Below, in pieces: positions 18,993-27,912 of a stretch of 64,000 nucleotides of DNA. Below the pieces are notes generated by a model. It saw only the letters and a list, made by a program, of their open reading frames with translations. It searched no databases and had not been told where the DNA came from. The first letter of the stretch is position 1. Each line of letters opens with the position of its first letter. Position numbers and translations under genes: made by a program. The stretch comes from Bifidobacterium sp. WK012_4_13 (GTDB taxonomy: Bacteria; Actinomycetota; Actinomycetes; Actinomycetales; Bifidobacteriaceae). The stretch spans positions 1,798,001-1,862,000 of the forward strand of contig NZ_CP129683.1 in the NCBI RefSeq assembly GCF_041080835.1, read 5' to 3'.

Positions 18993-19898
18993 TCATCCCT
19001 TCACCGCTCCAAGGACGCCGTTGACGAGATAGCGCTGAATGAAGAGATACCCGAGAACGAGGGGAGCGGCGACGATGATCGTGGCCGCGGCGAGCAGTGG
19101 CCAATTGTTCGAATACGTCCCCTTGAATGCGAACAGGCCTGCTGAGATCGGGAATTTGTTCTGATCGGAGAACAATACGGTTGCCATGATGATTTCATTC
19201 CAGATCCATACCGCCTGAAGTATGAACACCGTCATCAACGCCGGCTTGGAAAGCGGCACGATGAACTTGAACAGATAGGTCCAATACCCTGCGCCGTCTA
19301 TGGCGGCAGCCTCATCGAGGTCCTTCGGTATCGACGAGACGAATCCGGTGAACAGCAAGGGTCCGATTCCGACGCCGACAGCGACCATCAGAATATAGCC
19401 GATCTGGGTGTTATACAGATGCAGCCGGAGAAGAAGCTGGAATTGGGTCATCAGGGCATTCGGAAGGAACAGGACAAGTGTGAAGAGAAGACTCCAGAAC
19501 TTCGATCCCTTGATGTATCCGCGTGCGACTGGGAATCCCATGAACAGGCTTATGGCAGTGCCAAGCCCTGCGCCGCAGACGGTATATATGACCGTGTTGA
19601 GGAAGTATGCCCCGAAATTGCCCTTTGACCACGCCTCTGCGAAATTGCCCCACTGGAACGATGAAACGATGCCCACGGGGTTGGTCACGAACTCGGAGGT
19701 GCTTTTCAGGGCGGTGTTCAGCAAATACAGCAGCGGGAATATGAAGAGTATGAGAATGCACGCCACGAAGAAATACATCAGCCATGGTGTCTTGCCGACA
19801 CGTTGCGATCTGGCTACCTTGCTGCTCGCCCCTGTCGTCCGATGACGCGAGTACGGGGTCTTCAGCGTGCCTGTCTGGGTTTTGCCGGTGGTGCTCAT
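18993..19898 (-). CDS. carbohydrate ABC transporter permease (MalG-like)
   Basis: This inner-membrane permease of the CUT1 sugar importer family has about six helices after a basic N-terminus of 35 residues. The EAA loop that docks the ATPase is SIPKDLDEAAAIDGAGYWTYLFKFIVPLSKPAL. The length of 301 residues is typical. Its start overlaps the end of the other permease gene by 4 bp (19895-19898). No ATPase gene is in this operon, so a shared MsmK/MalK-type ATPase encoded elsewhere is expected, a common arrangement in Gram-positive CUT1 systems. Confidence 0.92.
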   Translation of the reverse strand: MSTTGKTQTGTLKTPYSRHRTTGASSKVARSQRVGKTPWLMYFFVACILILFIFPLLYLLNTALKSTSEFVTNPVGIVSSFQWGNFAEAWSKGNFGAYFLNTVIYTVCGAGLGTAISLFMGFPVARGYIKGSKFWSLLFTLVLFLPNALMTQFQLLLRLHLYNTQIGYILMVAVGVGIGPLLFTGFVSSIPKDLDEAAAIDGAGYWTYLFKFIVPLSKPALMTVFILQAVWIWNEIIMATVLFSDQNKFPISAGLFAFKGTYSNNWPLLAAATIIVAAPLVLGYLFIQRYLVNGVLGAVKG

Positions 19899-20824
19899 TT
19901 CTGTTCCCTTCTACGCAGATAGGCCAAGGTCGCAATCGTTATGACCCCGACCAGCACGAACTGAACCATTGAAATCGCGGCTGCATAGCCCTGCGACTGC
20001 GAGAGCGTGGTCCCCGAACGCCCCCCGAATGCCTGCATGTAGACCTGCAGGGAAAGAACCTGCGTGCCTTTCTTGTCGGCTCCGGTCAGCACGTAGGTCA
20101 GCTGGTAGCTTTGGAGCGCATTCACGATGCCCAGCAGGACGTTCGCCGTGACTGACGGTGAGAGCATGGGGAGCGTCACGAATCTGAACTGCGCCCAGGG
20201 CCCTGCCCCATCGATGCTGGAAACCTCATACAGTTCCTGTGGAATGGCCTGAAGACCAGATAGGAATATGATCACCGAGGTTCCACAGACCATCCAGATC
20301 TGCACGAATATCACGAGATAGAGCGCTATGTTCTGGTCTCCGAAGAAGGCGGAGTTCTTTCCAAACAGCAGCAGCACCTGCTGGATTGGCCCGCCTGACG
20401 TGTTGAACATCAATGACCACACAAGGGCGGTGACGGTGACGCCGAGAACAGTTGGCATGAAGACGACGGCACGGTATATGTTTCTTCCGCGCAGCTTGGG
20501 GTTGTTTAGCAGGATCGCGATGCCCAGCGCCAGGGTGATTTGAATGATCGTCGAGAGCGATGCGAAGATCAGCGTGTTCTTGAGGGCGTTGAGGTTGTCT
20601 GCTCGATGGCCGAGCCCGAAGTATTGGATGTAGTTCTGGAGCCCTATGAACTTTGTTGGCAGATACGTCACCCCTCGTAGATCGGTGAACGACACCACGA
20701 GCACGGCGATGGCAGGAACGAAGGCGAAGACGAAGAGAACCGCGAGAGCGATTCCGAAGGTGATTCGCAGCGGACCCTTGGAAGAGAACGGAAAGGTATT
20801 TTTTTCAGACATGATTATCTCCAA
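19895..20824 (-). CDS. carbohydrate ABC transporter permease (MalF/UgpA-like)
   Basis: This is the first permease of the CUT1 importer, 309 residues with six helices. Its EAA loop is AIPQELYEVSSIDGAGPWAQFRFVTLPMLSPS near residue 205. It lies 79 bp downstream of the binding-protein gene and overlaps the second permease. With the adjacent GH130 gene it probably imports a short mannoside, which is an inference from context. Confidence 0.92.
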   Translation of the reverse strand: MEIIMSEKNTFPFSSKGPLRITFGIALAVLFVFAFVPAIAVLVVSFTDLRGVTYLPTKFIGLQNYIQYFGLGHRADNLNALKNTLIFASLSTIIQITLALGIAILLNNPKLRGRNIYRAVVFMPTVLGVTVTALVWSLMFNTSGGPIQQVLLLFGKNSAFFGDQNIALYLVIFVQIWMVCGTSVIIFLSGLQAIPQELYEVSSIDGAGPWAQFRFVTLPMLSPSVTANVLLGIVNALQSYQLTYVLTGADKKGTQVLSLQVYMQAFGGRSGTTLSQSQGYAAAISMVQFVLVGVITIATLAYLRRREQK

Positions 20825-20903
20825 TTGGAAGCGGTGCGGCAGCTGACATTACCGCCACACCGCAGTTGAGCCTTATGACTGGAAGGTGTCAGTCAGCTGC
20901 CGT

Positions 20904-22238
20904 TCAGAATGCCGCAGACCATGCGGATTCGGACGAAGCGGCGGCGCTTTGAGCTGATTTCGTGCCAAGAGGCGAAAGGGCTGGGTAGTTGAACGGATAG
21001 ACGGCATCTTCGCCGGCCTTGTTGTTCGCGACCCACACCTGATCCCAGGCAGGTTCATATTTTTCCGTGTATTGGGAGATCGACTTGAGGAACTTCGATG
21101 TGTCGATGCCGGGTTGGGACGAAGAGAATCCAGCTGTCTTCGCGAAGGTCGTATACGTCGATTTCTCAGAGAAGAACGACAGCCACTTCAATGCCGCTGC
21201 CTTGTTCTTCGTGGCTGAGGCCACGCCGAGCTGGAGCTCGATTTTGCCGTTGAGAACCGAATTGTCGCTGGCGTTGTCGGAGGCGGGGAATGGGATGTAT
21301 CCAAAGTCGAACGCCCCGTTCACTGCCGATTCGATCGTGGGCTCGTTCCAAGTTCCATCGGGCATCATCGCAAAGTTGCCCCGTGCGAATGCCGCGGGAA
21401 GATCGTCATATCCGGCGCCCGAGAAGTTCTGCTGGGCATTGTTGAAGATCGTCTGAGTCTTCTCGAGTATGCCTTCAGGCTTCGAGTCCGTGAGCGAGAC
21501 CTTCTGCGTCCACAGATTCTTGGCCAGAGCCTGCTTGGCGGCCAGCGTCGGGTATTCGGAGGCTACGCTTCCGAGCATGATCAGACCGGCAGGCCAGGTG
21601 TCCTTTCCGCCGATTCCGAAGGGCGTGATGCCCTTGCTCTTCAGAGTGCTCATCACGGATTCAAGTTCGGACCATGTCGTCGGAGCTTTCAATCCATTGT
21701 CTGCAAAGATCTTCTTGTTGTAATAGATTCCTGTCGAATAGCTCAGGCCGGTTGGCACGGAATACTGTTTTCCGCCGATTTCCTGAGCCTTCAGGACCGA
21801 GGAGGTGTAATCCTTCATGAATGACTCATTCGTCAGGTCCACAAGACCGCCTGACTGGGCCATGAGCGTGTCGTCCGAAGTGGAATCCTTCGCATAGCTC
21901 GGCACTTCGACGAAATTCTTCAAGACGAAGATGTCCAGAGTTCCGGCTGAAAGGCGCGATGCCTTTGTCGCGGGATAGGAGTCGTTGGGAACGGAGGAGA
22001 AGTTCACCTTGACTTTGGGATACTTTGCTTCGAATGCCTTGTTGACCTGCTTGAATGCCGTGTCTGATGCGGATGCGCTGGAAACCAGAATGTTAAGTTG
22101 TCCAGATATTTCAGAATCGCTGGAACTGGAAGATCCTGTCGAACCGCAGGCTGCCGTTGTCCCGACGGCGGCGAGCATCGCCACCGCGGCGACCATGCCA
22201 CGGCCGAGCTTTCCGCGAAAACTGCTAGTTGGTTTCAT
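20904..22238 (-). CDS. sugar ABC transporter substrate-binding lipoprotein
   Basis: This extracellular binding protein of the CUT1 importer is of 444 residues. The signal peptide ends in a lipobox-like VGTTAAC, placing the lipidated Cys near residue 31, followed by a Ser-rich linker. The mature part has the family-1 solute-binding pattern with GLSYSTGIYYNKKIFADNGLKAPTTWSELESVM and a GNFAMMPDGTWN segment. AAGGAG is 6 nt before ATG 22238. It is the first gene of the permease-permease-GH130 operon, directly behind an operator at 22258-22271. Confidence 0.92.
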   Translation of the reverse strand: MKPTSSFRGKLGRGMVAAVAMLAAVGTTAACGSTGSSSSSDSEISGQLNILVSSASASDTAFKQVNKAFEAKYPKVKVNFSSVPNDSYPATKASRLSAGTLDIFVLKNFVEVPSYAKDSTSDDTLMAQSGGLVDLTNESFMKDYTSSVLKAQEIGGKQYSVPTGLSYSTGIYYNKKIFADNGLKAPTTWSELESVMSTLKSKGITPFGIGGKDTWPAGLIMLGSVASEYPTLAAKQALAKNLWTQKVSLTDSKPEGILEKTQTIFNNAQQNFSGAGYDDLPAAFARGNFAMMPDGTWNEPTIESAVNGAFDFGYIPFPASDNASDNSVLNGKIELQLGVASATKNKAAALKWLSFFSEKSTYTTFAKTAGFSSSQPGIDTSKFLKSISQYTEKYEPAWDQVWVANNKAGEDAVYPFNYPALSPLGTKSAQSAAASSESAWSAAF

Positions 22239-22257
22239 CTCTAACTCCTTTGTTAAA

Positions 22258-22271
22258 CCGAAACGTTTCGG
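22258..22271. promoter_or_regulatory. LacI-type operator before the sugar importer operon
   Basis: The perfect 14-bp palindrome CCGAAACGTTTCGG lies 20 bp upstream of the binding-protein start, just before its ribosome site. The same 14 bp occur at 24249-24262 ahead of the secreted glycosidase gene. The central CG and inverted symmetry are typical of LacI-family sites; the regulator encoded at 22321-23361 is the likely binder. Confidence 0.8.
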
Positions 22272-22320
22272 CTAAACAAGTATATATCAAAAAATCGGAC
22301 TTGGAGGACAGATCAGGCGA

Positions 22321-23361
22321 TTATTTATGGGGCGCCCGTCCGACGGAATTGCCAAGGACGATGCTTGCAGGCGGAATCGTGCGGTTTTCCGGGTGTCCAC
22401 CATCGACTATCTGCATCAGCATCTCCGCCGCCTCGCGCGCCAGATGCCGTGGATTCGTCTGCGCCGTGACCAAGGTCGGCCGAATGTAGGTGGAAAGCGC
22501 GATGCCATCGTATCCGGTGACTGAAACGTCCTGTGGGATTCGCAGACCGAGATCCTTGCATCCCTGGATGAATCCAACCGCCATGAGGTCGTTGCTGCAG
22601 ACCACCGCGGTGGGGCGCGGCGTCTGCCGCATCATCGTCGACGCGGCCCGCTTGCCGCCTTCGTAGGTAAAGTCTCCATGGAAGACGGGACCGATGCGCA
22701 GGCCATGCAGGTGCATCGTCTGCTCCCAGGCGTGCTGGCGGACATAGGAATGCAGGAACTCCTGCGGTCCGCTGACGTGGCCGATGTTCGTATGTCCTTG
22801 GCTGATGAGGAGCTCGGTCAATTGCCTGAATGGGATGGAGGCATCCTGTCTGACATTCGGGAACTGCAGTGAGTTCGCGGAATTGATCGCGACTGCGGGC
22901 AGTCCCAGCTCCCTGACGAGCTCGGCACGCGCATCGTTGATCTTCAACTCGTTGAGGAACACGCCATCGACGCGGCCATCCGAGGAAAGCTTCCTGTATC
23001 GTTCAAGCGTTTCGCGCTCGCTTTTGCTTATCTGAAGCACCAGGGCATAGTCCTTATGCGAGATGACCTCTTCGATGCCGGTGATGAAGCTTCCGAAGAA
23101 GGGGTCGGACTCGAGGACGTCTATGTCTCGTTGAATCACCAGCCCGATCGAAAAGGTTCGCTTCGAAGAAAGGCTACGGCCTCTGAGGGAAGGCGTGTAT
23201 CCCAGTTCCTCGGCCTTCGCGACGATTCGCCTTCTTGTCTTGTCGGAAACGCCCGGACGATTGTTCAAGGCCGCAGAGGTCGAGCTCAGCGCGACGCCGG
23301 CCGCCTTCGCGACATCGACGATGGTCACGCGTCTCTTGCTGTCCGCAGATTTATCTGGCAT
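22321..23361 (-). CDS. LacI family transcriptional regulator of the mannoside-type locus
   Basis: The regulator has an N-terminal helix-turn-helix TIVDVAKAAGVALSSTSAALNNRPGVSDKTRRRIV (about residues 12-46) and a sugar-sensing domain ending in VTGYDGIALSTYIRPTLVTAQTNP. ATG 23361 (MPDKSADSKRR) gives 346 residues; an upstream ATG at 23409 would add an unlikely hydrophilic leader. It sits 82 bp upstream of the importer operon on the same strand and is divergent from the sortase gene. Two identical palindromes flank it, at 22258 and 24249, suggesting that it represses both units until its sugar ligand is present. Confidence 0.92.
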   Translation of the reverse strand: MPDKSADSKRRVTIVDVAKAAGVALSSTSAALNNRPGVSDKTRRRIVAKAEELGYTPSLRGRSLSSKRTFSIGLVIQRDIDVLESDPFFGSFITGIEEVISHKDYALVLQISKSERETLERYRKLSSDGRVDGVFLNELKINDARAELVRELGLPAVAINSANSLQFPNVRQDASIPFRQLTELLISQGHTNIGHVSGPQEFLHSYVRQHAWEQTMHLHGLRIGPVFHGDFTYEGGKRAASTMMRQTPRPTAVVCSNDLMAVGFIQGCKDLGLRIPQDVSVTGYDGIALSTYIRPTLVTAQTNPRHLAREAAEMLMQIVDGGHPENRTIPPASIVLGNSVGRAPHK

Positions 23362-23543
23362 GTTCCGTACTCTATCCGACACTGAAAAACAATATATAGT
23401 ATTCCACATATGTCCAATATTGAAAGGATCTCAGGAACCACGGCGGTTCAGGGATCCTTCTGCATATGCCGTCGTCGCGCCGTGCACGGCTGCTATCGTT
23501 GTCAACGAAGCCAGGGAGCTTCGCCGTCGGCAAGGGGGCTGAA

Positions 23544-24185
23544 ATGGTTGCGAAGAGGAGAGGTTCGCGTCGCGTCGCGCTTCTTCTCACCGCGCTGTTC
23601 CTCGCGACCGCCCTCGTCGGCGTATTCATGGTGGGCAGGGGTGCTGTCGAGTATCATAGTGCGGCCAAGGACATGCACGGCAATTCGGTGACCATGGATT
23701 CGGATGAACTGCCCGATGGGCAGCAGACGAGACGGATGCATGCGGTCCAAGACCTTGGCCTGACGCTGGAGGTACCTGCCGTGTCGATGAAGGTTCCTGT
23801 GGGGGAGCTCTCCGCAGTCGACGGCGTGATCACCCCACCGACGTTCACGCAGGCATATCTGGTTCGCAATCGCGGGGTGGGCCTGCAGAAAGCGGCCGAT
23901 GGGACGGTGTATGTGGTGACCCATTCTCTCAGCGACGGATTCGCCCCGGGAAACTACCTCTTCGACGTCGCGGCGCAGAGGGCGACCGTGAAGCGTGGAG
24001 ACGCCCTAAGGATCGCCGGCCTGAACTATTCGGTCGATTCCAGCGAGATGATAGCCAAGACGAGCCTGGCATCGCGCTCCGATGTCTGGGATTCGGTCCC
24101 GGGGCGACTGGTGCTGATAACGTGCCTGCAACGCCAGCATGGGCGCTCACTTCGCAACCTCGTCATTTTCGCGCAGCTGCAATAA
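23544..24185 (+). CDS. sortase family cysteine transpeptidase
   Basis: This membrane-anchored transpeptidase of 213 residues has an N-terminal signal-anchor helix, VALLLTALFLATALVGVFMV (residues 11-30). A sortase beta-barrel follows with His127 in YVVTHS, Cys194 in the LITC motif and a basic residue (Arg201 or Arg204) in GRSLRN. ATG 23544 is chosen over 23466 because AGGGGG stands just upstream. It lies 105 bp before the large secreted glycosidase gene, which ends in a sorting-signal-like tail, so that enzyme is the likely substrate. The sequence resembles class E/F actinobacterial sortases more than pilin-type class C; subclass is uncertain. Confidence 0.82.
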   Translation: MVAKRRGSRRVALLLTALFLATALVGVFMVGRGAVEYHSAAKDMHGNSVTMDSDELPDGQQTRRMHAVQDLGLTLEVPAVSMKVPVGELSAVDGVITPPTFTQAYLVRNRGVGLQKAADGTVYVVTHSLSDGFAPGNYLFDVAAQRATVKRGDALRIAGLNYSVDSSEMIAKTSLASRSDVWDSVPGRLVLITCLQRQHGRSLRNLVIFAQLQ

Positions 24186-24211
24186 CGGGGCTGTCGATTT
24201 CCCTTCCTGAC

Positions 24212-24241
24212 TTGACACTGATCGTTGCCTTAAATTATCAT
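24212..24241 (+). promoter_or_regulatory. sigma-70-like promoter of the secreted glycosidase gene
   Basis: A consensus -35 TTGACA (24212-24217) and a near-consensus -10 TATCAT (24236-24241) are 18 bp apart. The predicted start point falls on the operator at 24249-24262, so a bound LacI protein would block initiation. Confidence 0.65.
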
Positions 24242-24248
24242 GAGAAAG

Positions 24249-24262
24249 CCGAAACGTTTCGG
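24249..24262. promoter_or_regulatory. LacI-type operator before the secreted glycosidase gene
   Basis: CCGAAACGTTTCGG is identical to the site at 22258-22271. It lies immediately downstream of the -10 box at 24236 and 28 bp before ATG 24291, a classical repressor position. Confidence 0.8.
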
Positions 24263-24290
24263 TATTCAATCAATCAGACAAGGACGACTG

Positions 24291-27200
24291 ATGAGATCGA
24301 TTAGTTCAACAACAATCATCAGTGCTTGCATCGCGACGGCGACATTGCTATCCGCATCTGTCGGGACACTCGCGATTTCAGCAACCGCAAGCGCTGAATC
24401 AACCTCAACCAACACGGCAATAACGCTCAACGATCTTGCTGACAGCAGTTCAGCGCAGCAACGCTGGATCAGCGAGCCAACGTCAAGAATCGCCTTGAAT
24501 CCAAGTCATAGTCAGACCGACGATGCCAAGCCAACGAGCGATGACAGCCTCGATACCGTGTTCTACACCAATCAGGACAAGAAAACTGCGGATAACGTCG
24601 TGAGAAACAGCTTCACCGACACCGCTCAGGCATCGACCACGGCCACGGCCTACGATGAAGGGGATGCAACTCCTGCGCTGAGCGACGACTTCGGTCCCTC
24701 GGACGAAGGATCGTGGACGGCCACCAACGGCAAAGGTTCGATTTCGTTCGTCGACAACGCGGGAATCGTGGCTCCGAGCGGAGGGGACACTTGGGTGGGC
24801 TTCGGCCGCAGCGTGACTTTCGACGCGGCAGCCAAGCCGATCATCATGGTCACGGTCGCCTCGACCACCGGAAAATGGGCCTTGAAGATCAACGATGGCA
24901 GTAGCGACACCAATCTGCAGAACGATACCGATGCAACCGGAACCTTCGCCTATGATCTTAGCGATTTCGGAATCTCCGGCAGCAAGGCATACACGATCAA
25001 GATCTTCAGCTCCAATAGTGGCACCACGACATTCAAGAGCCTTTCGATCCATGCGCGCCCCGCGCAGTCCGACGACTTCACCCAGACTTCGATCAAGGAT
25101 TGGATGACCAACGTTCAGTCGAACAACGGAGCGACGATCTCACAGGCAGATTCTGGCCTTGGAGCGACGATAAGGAGTACGAGCAGCTCAAACTTCGGTG
25201 CCGTGGCGAAAGCCTTCACCGTCGACCTGTCGAAGACACCCATCCTTACGGTTGCCGTCAACTCATTGAGCGCCGGTTCAAAGTGGGCGCTGAAGCTCAG
25301 TGGCGCCAATGGATCAGGTGATTTCGCCATAATCCAGAACGACACCGATCGCAGTGGCGTCTTCAGCTATGACCTTCAATCCATGACGGGCAAGACGGGA
25401 GAACAGACATTTTCCGTCAAACTGTTCTCCACGCAGTCGGCGCTGCCAACTTCATTCAATGTGACGCGTCTGTCTTTCCACAGCATCGATTATTGGACGC
25501 AGAACCCGACTGACTACGTCAACACATGGAATCCGCAGTCGCTTGACTGGAAGGGAAGCTATGGAGATTCCGGAAGCTATTCCACCCAAGACCTGTTCGT
25601 TGACGACGCCACCGTATCGCGACTCATCGATCCCACGTCGCTCAGCGATGGAAATCCGACGCTGACCGGTAACTTCACCGGAACTGTCTCTTGGAATCCC
25701 ACAGACCGTGTGCTGACCATCAACAATGGCGATGCCTACACAAGGGCGGTGGCGTTCCCTGCGTCTGCAACGGTATCGTTCTATGACAGCCAGGCCGACG
25801 CATCGATGGGTGCGGATGGTTCCTCGACTCCAACGGCAACGAGCCAAACCTGGCTGGCGATCATGCCGAACGATCAGAAATCCGCGATAGGTCTGGGATA
25901 TGCGTACGATACGACGGCTCAGGCCAGGACCGATGCGGCGAAGAGCGCGGTCGGCGGCACCAAGGTTGACACGGTCGTGGCAGCCCTGGCCAGCCGAGTC
26001 AAGGAATGGTCCGAATTCCTGAACAAGGTTCCTGCAGTAGGCGACTATTCGCTTCACGTCACCGACTACCAGGGGACCAGCCAGTCCGAGATCCGCGCGA
26101 TGTACTATCGGGCATTCGTCGATCTACGGCAGACCGTCGTGCCTCCCCAGCCGGAAAGCGGCATCAGCCACTATCAGGTTGCAACCGGCAAGGCTGCCAC
26201 ATATAACGGCGGTTCATCCCGTAACAAGGCTTCGGCAAGCTGGGACTCCCTGCTCGGCATTGACTATCTCGCATACACCGATCCAGAGTATGCATGGGAT
26301 TCCTTCATTGGAATGATGGCGGACGTTCAGTCGGACGGCAATCTCAATGGCGAATCCCTGCCAAGCAGGAAGGCGCAGACGGCATGGATGCTGTATTCGG
26401 TCACCGGCGACAAGGACAAGCTCAGGCAGGTATATTCAGCCGTCAAGGCGCATATGACATGGTCGAGCAAGAACCTGGCCTGGAACATCGCATCCCATTA
26501 CCCAGGCAGCGGCGTTCCGGCCTCGGACGAACGCGATCTGGAATTCGTCGCATCGCTGGCAGTCGATCTTGGCTATGCTTCGAAGATCGCGGCCACGCTC
26601 GGTGAGACCGAAGACGTCTCGTACTTCACCGATGTGCAGAAGAATCTGTCGAGCGAGTTCTCACAGTGGTTTTTCAAGGATGGCAAGGCCGTCCAATACT
26701 ATTGGACGAGCAAGGCCGATGCGACATATGACCAACGCAAGGGAAGCGCCCAATACGTCGCCACAGGACTGCACATGCCGAATCTGAGCAGCGGAGAGGT
26801 CGCCGCACTGATGACCAGATTCGATGAGGAATACGATCCCAGCCAACAGTTTGCAGGGCTGGCATCCGATGCCGTCAAGGCCCCTGACATTCAATTCGTC
26901 GCATACGGGCTGCTTGAGCAGGGCAAGGCCACCGAAGCCGAGACAGTGCTGGAGGAAGTGCTGCGCGATGTCGTCAGAACGCATGAGTTCAGCGAGGTGT
27001 ATCAGGCTGGTGCCACTGATTCGAGTGGCAAGCAGGCCGAGCCGATTTCACGGGGAGAGAGCCCGACGACCTTCGGCATGGCACAGGTCATCGATAATCT
27101 CTGGATTCTCAACGGGTATCGTTCGGATGAAGGAACGCCGACATTCGTAAGGCTTCGGGAAGCGCAAGGCGGCGTCTCAGGCCTCACCTATATGGGAAAG

Positions 27201-27818
27201 ACATTCAGCATTTCCAATAGCGGGTCAGAGATCACGCTCAGCGGCGACGTCACGTCGATACCCGGAACATGCACGCAATATGGGCAGACCGTTGCCGTTT
27301 CATACCCGATATCCTTCACCTGCGGCACGATCGCGCTGTCGGGCACAAGCGTCGAGGCTGGAAAGTCGCTTGTGGTTACGGGCGCTCGCTACACACCATC
27401 CACCGTTGCCGACCTGTATCTTGGGGATCTCAGGATTGCAAGCGCGACAGTGGACAAGAATGGGGCTGTGCGCTTCAATGCGGTCATTCCGTCTGATACG
27501 GCGACGGGCAGGCATACCCTCAGAATTCAAAACGGAGACATCACGGCTCAGGCACAGTTCGACGTCACTGCCTCCCGACCAGGGTCCGGAGGCGGCAATT
27601 CCGGTGGCGGAACATCCAACGGTGGCAAGACCAATGCCGCCGGAGGCAAGGTCTCTGAGCCGAAGGCCGGCCAGGCCACAGATGCGTCCGCAGGTGCTTC
27701 GGTGCATACCGGAGGCAGCGCCGTGTCCCCGATGCTGTGGATGCTCGGCATTGCCCTCTCCATCATCGGTGCAGGAGGAACCATTGCAATGCGGCAGTAT
27801 CGCATGGCGATCAAGTAA
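24291..27818 (+). CDS. large secreted, cell-surface glycoside hydrolase-like protein with tandem beta-sandwich modules
   Basis: The 1175-residue protein starts at ATG 24291 behind AAGGA and has a signal peptide ending near ATASA (about residue 37). Two successive modules of about 130 residues share WALK(I/L), QNDTD and F-YDL, so they are duplicated carbohydrate-binding-like beta-sandwiches. The central part (about 410-960) looks like an (alpha/alpha)6-barrel glycosidase: WDSLLGIDYLAYTDPEYAWDSFIG, GESLPSRKAQTAWMLYSVTGD and SRGESPTTFGMAQVIDNLWILNGY. This is reminiscent of GH63/GH37-type clans, but the family is not assigned. A TIG-like sandwich, a Gly/Ser linker and a tail of SVHTG, hydrophobic helix and RQYRMAIK follow. 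It probably cuts the glycan outside the cell for the adjacent importer and GH130 enzyme. Confidence 0.75.
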   Translation: MRSISSTTIISACIATATLLSASVGTLAISATASAESTSTNTAITLNDLADSSSAQQRWISEPTSRIALNPSHSQTDDAKPTSDDSLDTVFYTNQDKKTADNVVRNSFTDTAQASTTATAYDEGDATPALSDDFGPSDEGSWTATNGKGSISFVDNAGIVAPSGGDTWVGFGRSVTFDAAAKPIIMVTVASTTGKWALKINDGSSDTNLQNDTDATGTFAYDLSDFGISGSKAYTIKIFSSNSGTTTFKSLSIHARPAQSDDFTQTSIKDWMTNVQSNNGATISQADSGLGATIRSTSSSNFGAVAKAFTVDLSKTPILTVAVNSLSAGSKWALKLSGANGSGDFAIIQNDTDRSGVFSYDLQSMTGKTGEQTFSVKLFSTQSALPTSFNVTRLSFHSIDYWTQNPTDYVNTWNPQSLDWKGSYGDSGSYSTQDLFVDDATVSRLIDPTSLSDGNPTLTGNFTGTVSWNPTDRVLTINNGDAYTRAVAFPASATVSFYDSQADASMGADGSSTPTATSQTWLAIMPNDQKSAIGLGYAYDTTAQARTDAAKSAVGGTKVDTVVAALASRVKEWSEFLNKVPAVGDYSLHVTDYQGTSQSEIRAMYYRAFVDLRQTVVPPQPESGISHYQVATGKAATYNGGSSRNKASASWDSLLGIDYLAYTDPEYAWDSFIGMMADVQSDGNLNGESLPSRKAQTAWMLYSVTGDKDKLRQVYSAVKAHMTWSSKNLAWNIASHYPGSGVPASDERDLEFVASLAVDLGYASKIAATLGETEDVSYFTDVQKNLSSEFSQWFFKDGKAVQYYWTSKADATYDQRKGSAQYVATGLHMPNLSSGEVAALMTRFDEEYDPSQQFAGLASDAVKAPDIQFVAYGLLEQGKATEAETVLEEVLRDVVRTHEFSEVYQAGATDSSGKQAEPISRGESPTTFGMAQVIDNLWILNGYRSDEGTPTFVRLREAQGGVSGLTYMGKTFSISNSGSEITLSGDVTSIPGTCTQYGQTVAVSYPISFTCGTIALSGTSVEAGKSLVVTGARYTPSTVADLYLGDLRIASATVDKNGAVRFNAVIPSDTATGRHTLRIQNGDITAQAQFDVTASRPGSGGGNSGGGTSNGGKTNAAGGKVSEPKAGQATDASAGASVHTGGSAVSPMLWMLGIALSIIGAGGTIAMRQYRMAIK
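27699..27818 (+). other. coding segment for a sorting-signal-like C-terminus
   Basis: The last 39 codons encode SVHTG (residues 1137-1141), a hydrophobic stretch of about 20 residues and a tail with two Arg and one Lys. This is the layout of an LPxTG cell-wall sorting signal, with only the T-G of the pentapeptide conserved. The sortase gene next door makes recognition of a variant motif plausible; simple membrane anchoring is the alternative. Confidence 0.5.
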
Positions 27819-27879
27819 CCGTCGCTCGTTTCTCTGAACGCATATAAAGCTTCTGGGAACAGGATTTCCGTGAACAAAC

Positions 27880-27912
27880 ATTGTGGCCTCCACGCACTGT
27901 GGAGGCCACAAT
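27880..27912 (+). terminator. hairpin terminator of the secreted glycosidase gene
   Basis: A 14-bp perfect stem (27880-27893 starting ATTGTGGCCTCC; 27899-27912) with a 5-nt loop lies 62 bp after the stop codon. Only a few T residues follow (CGTTGTGTT), so it is a GC-rich terminator with a weak U-tract. Confidence 0.6.
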
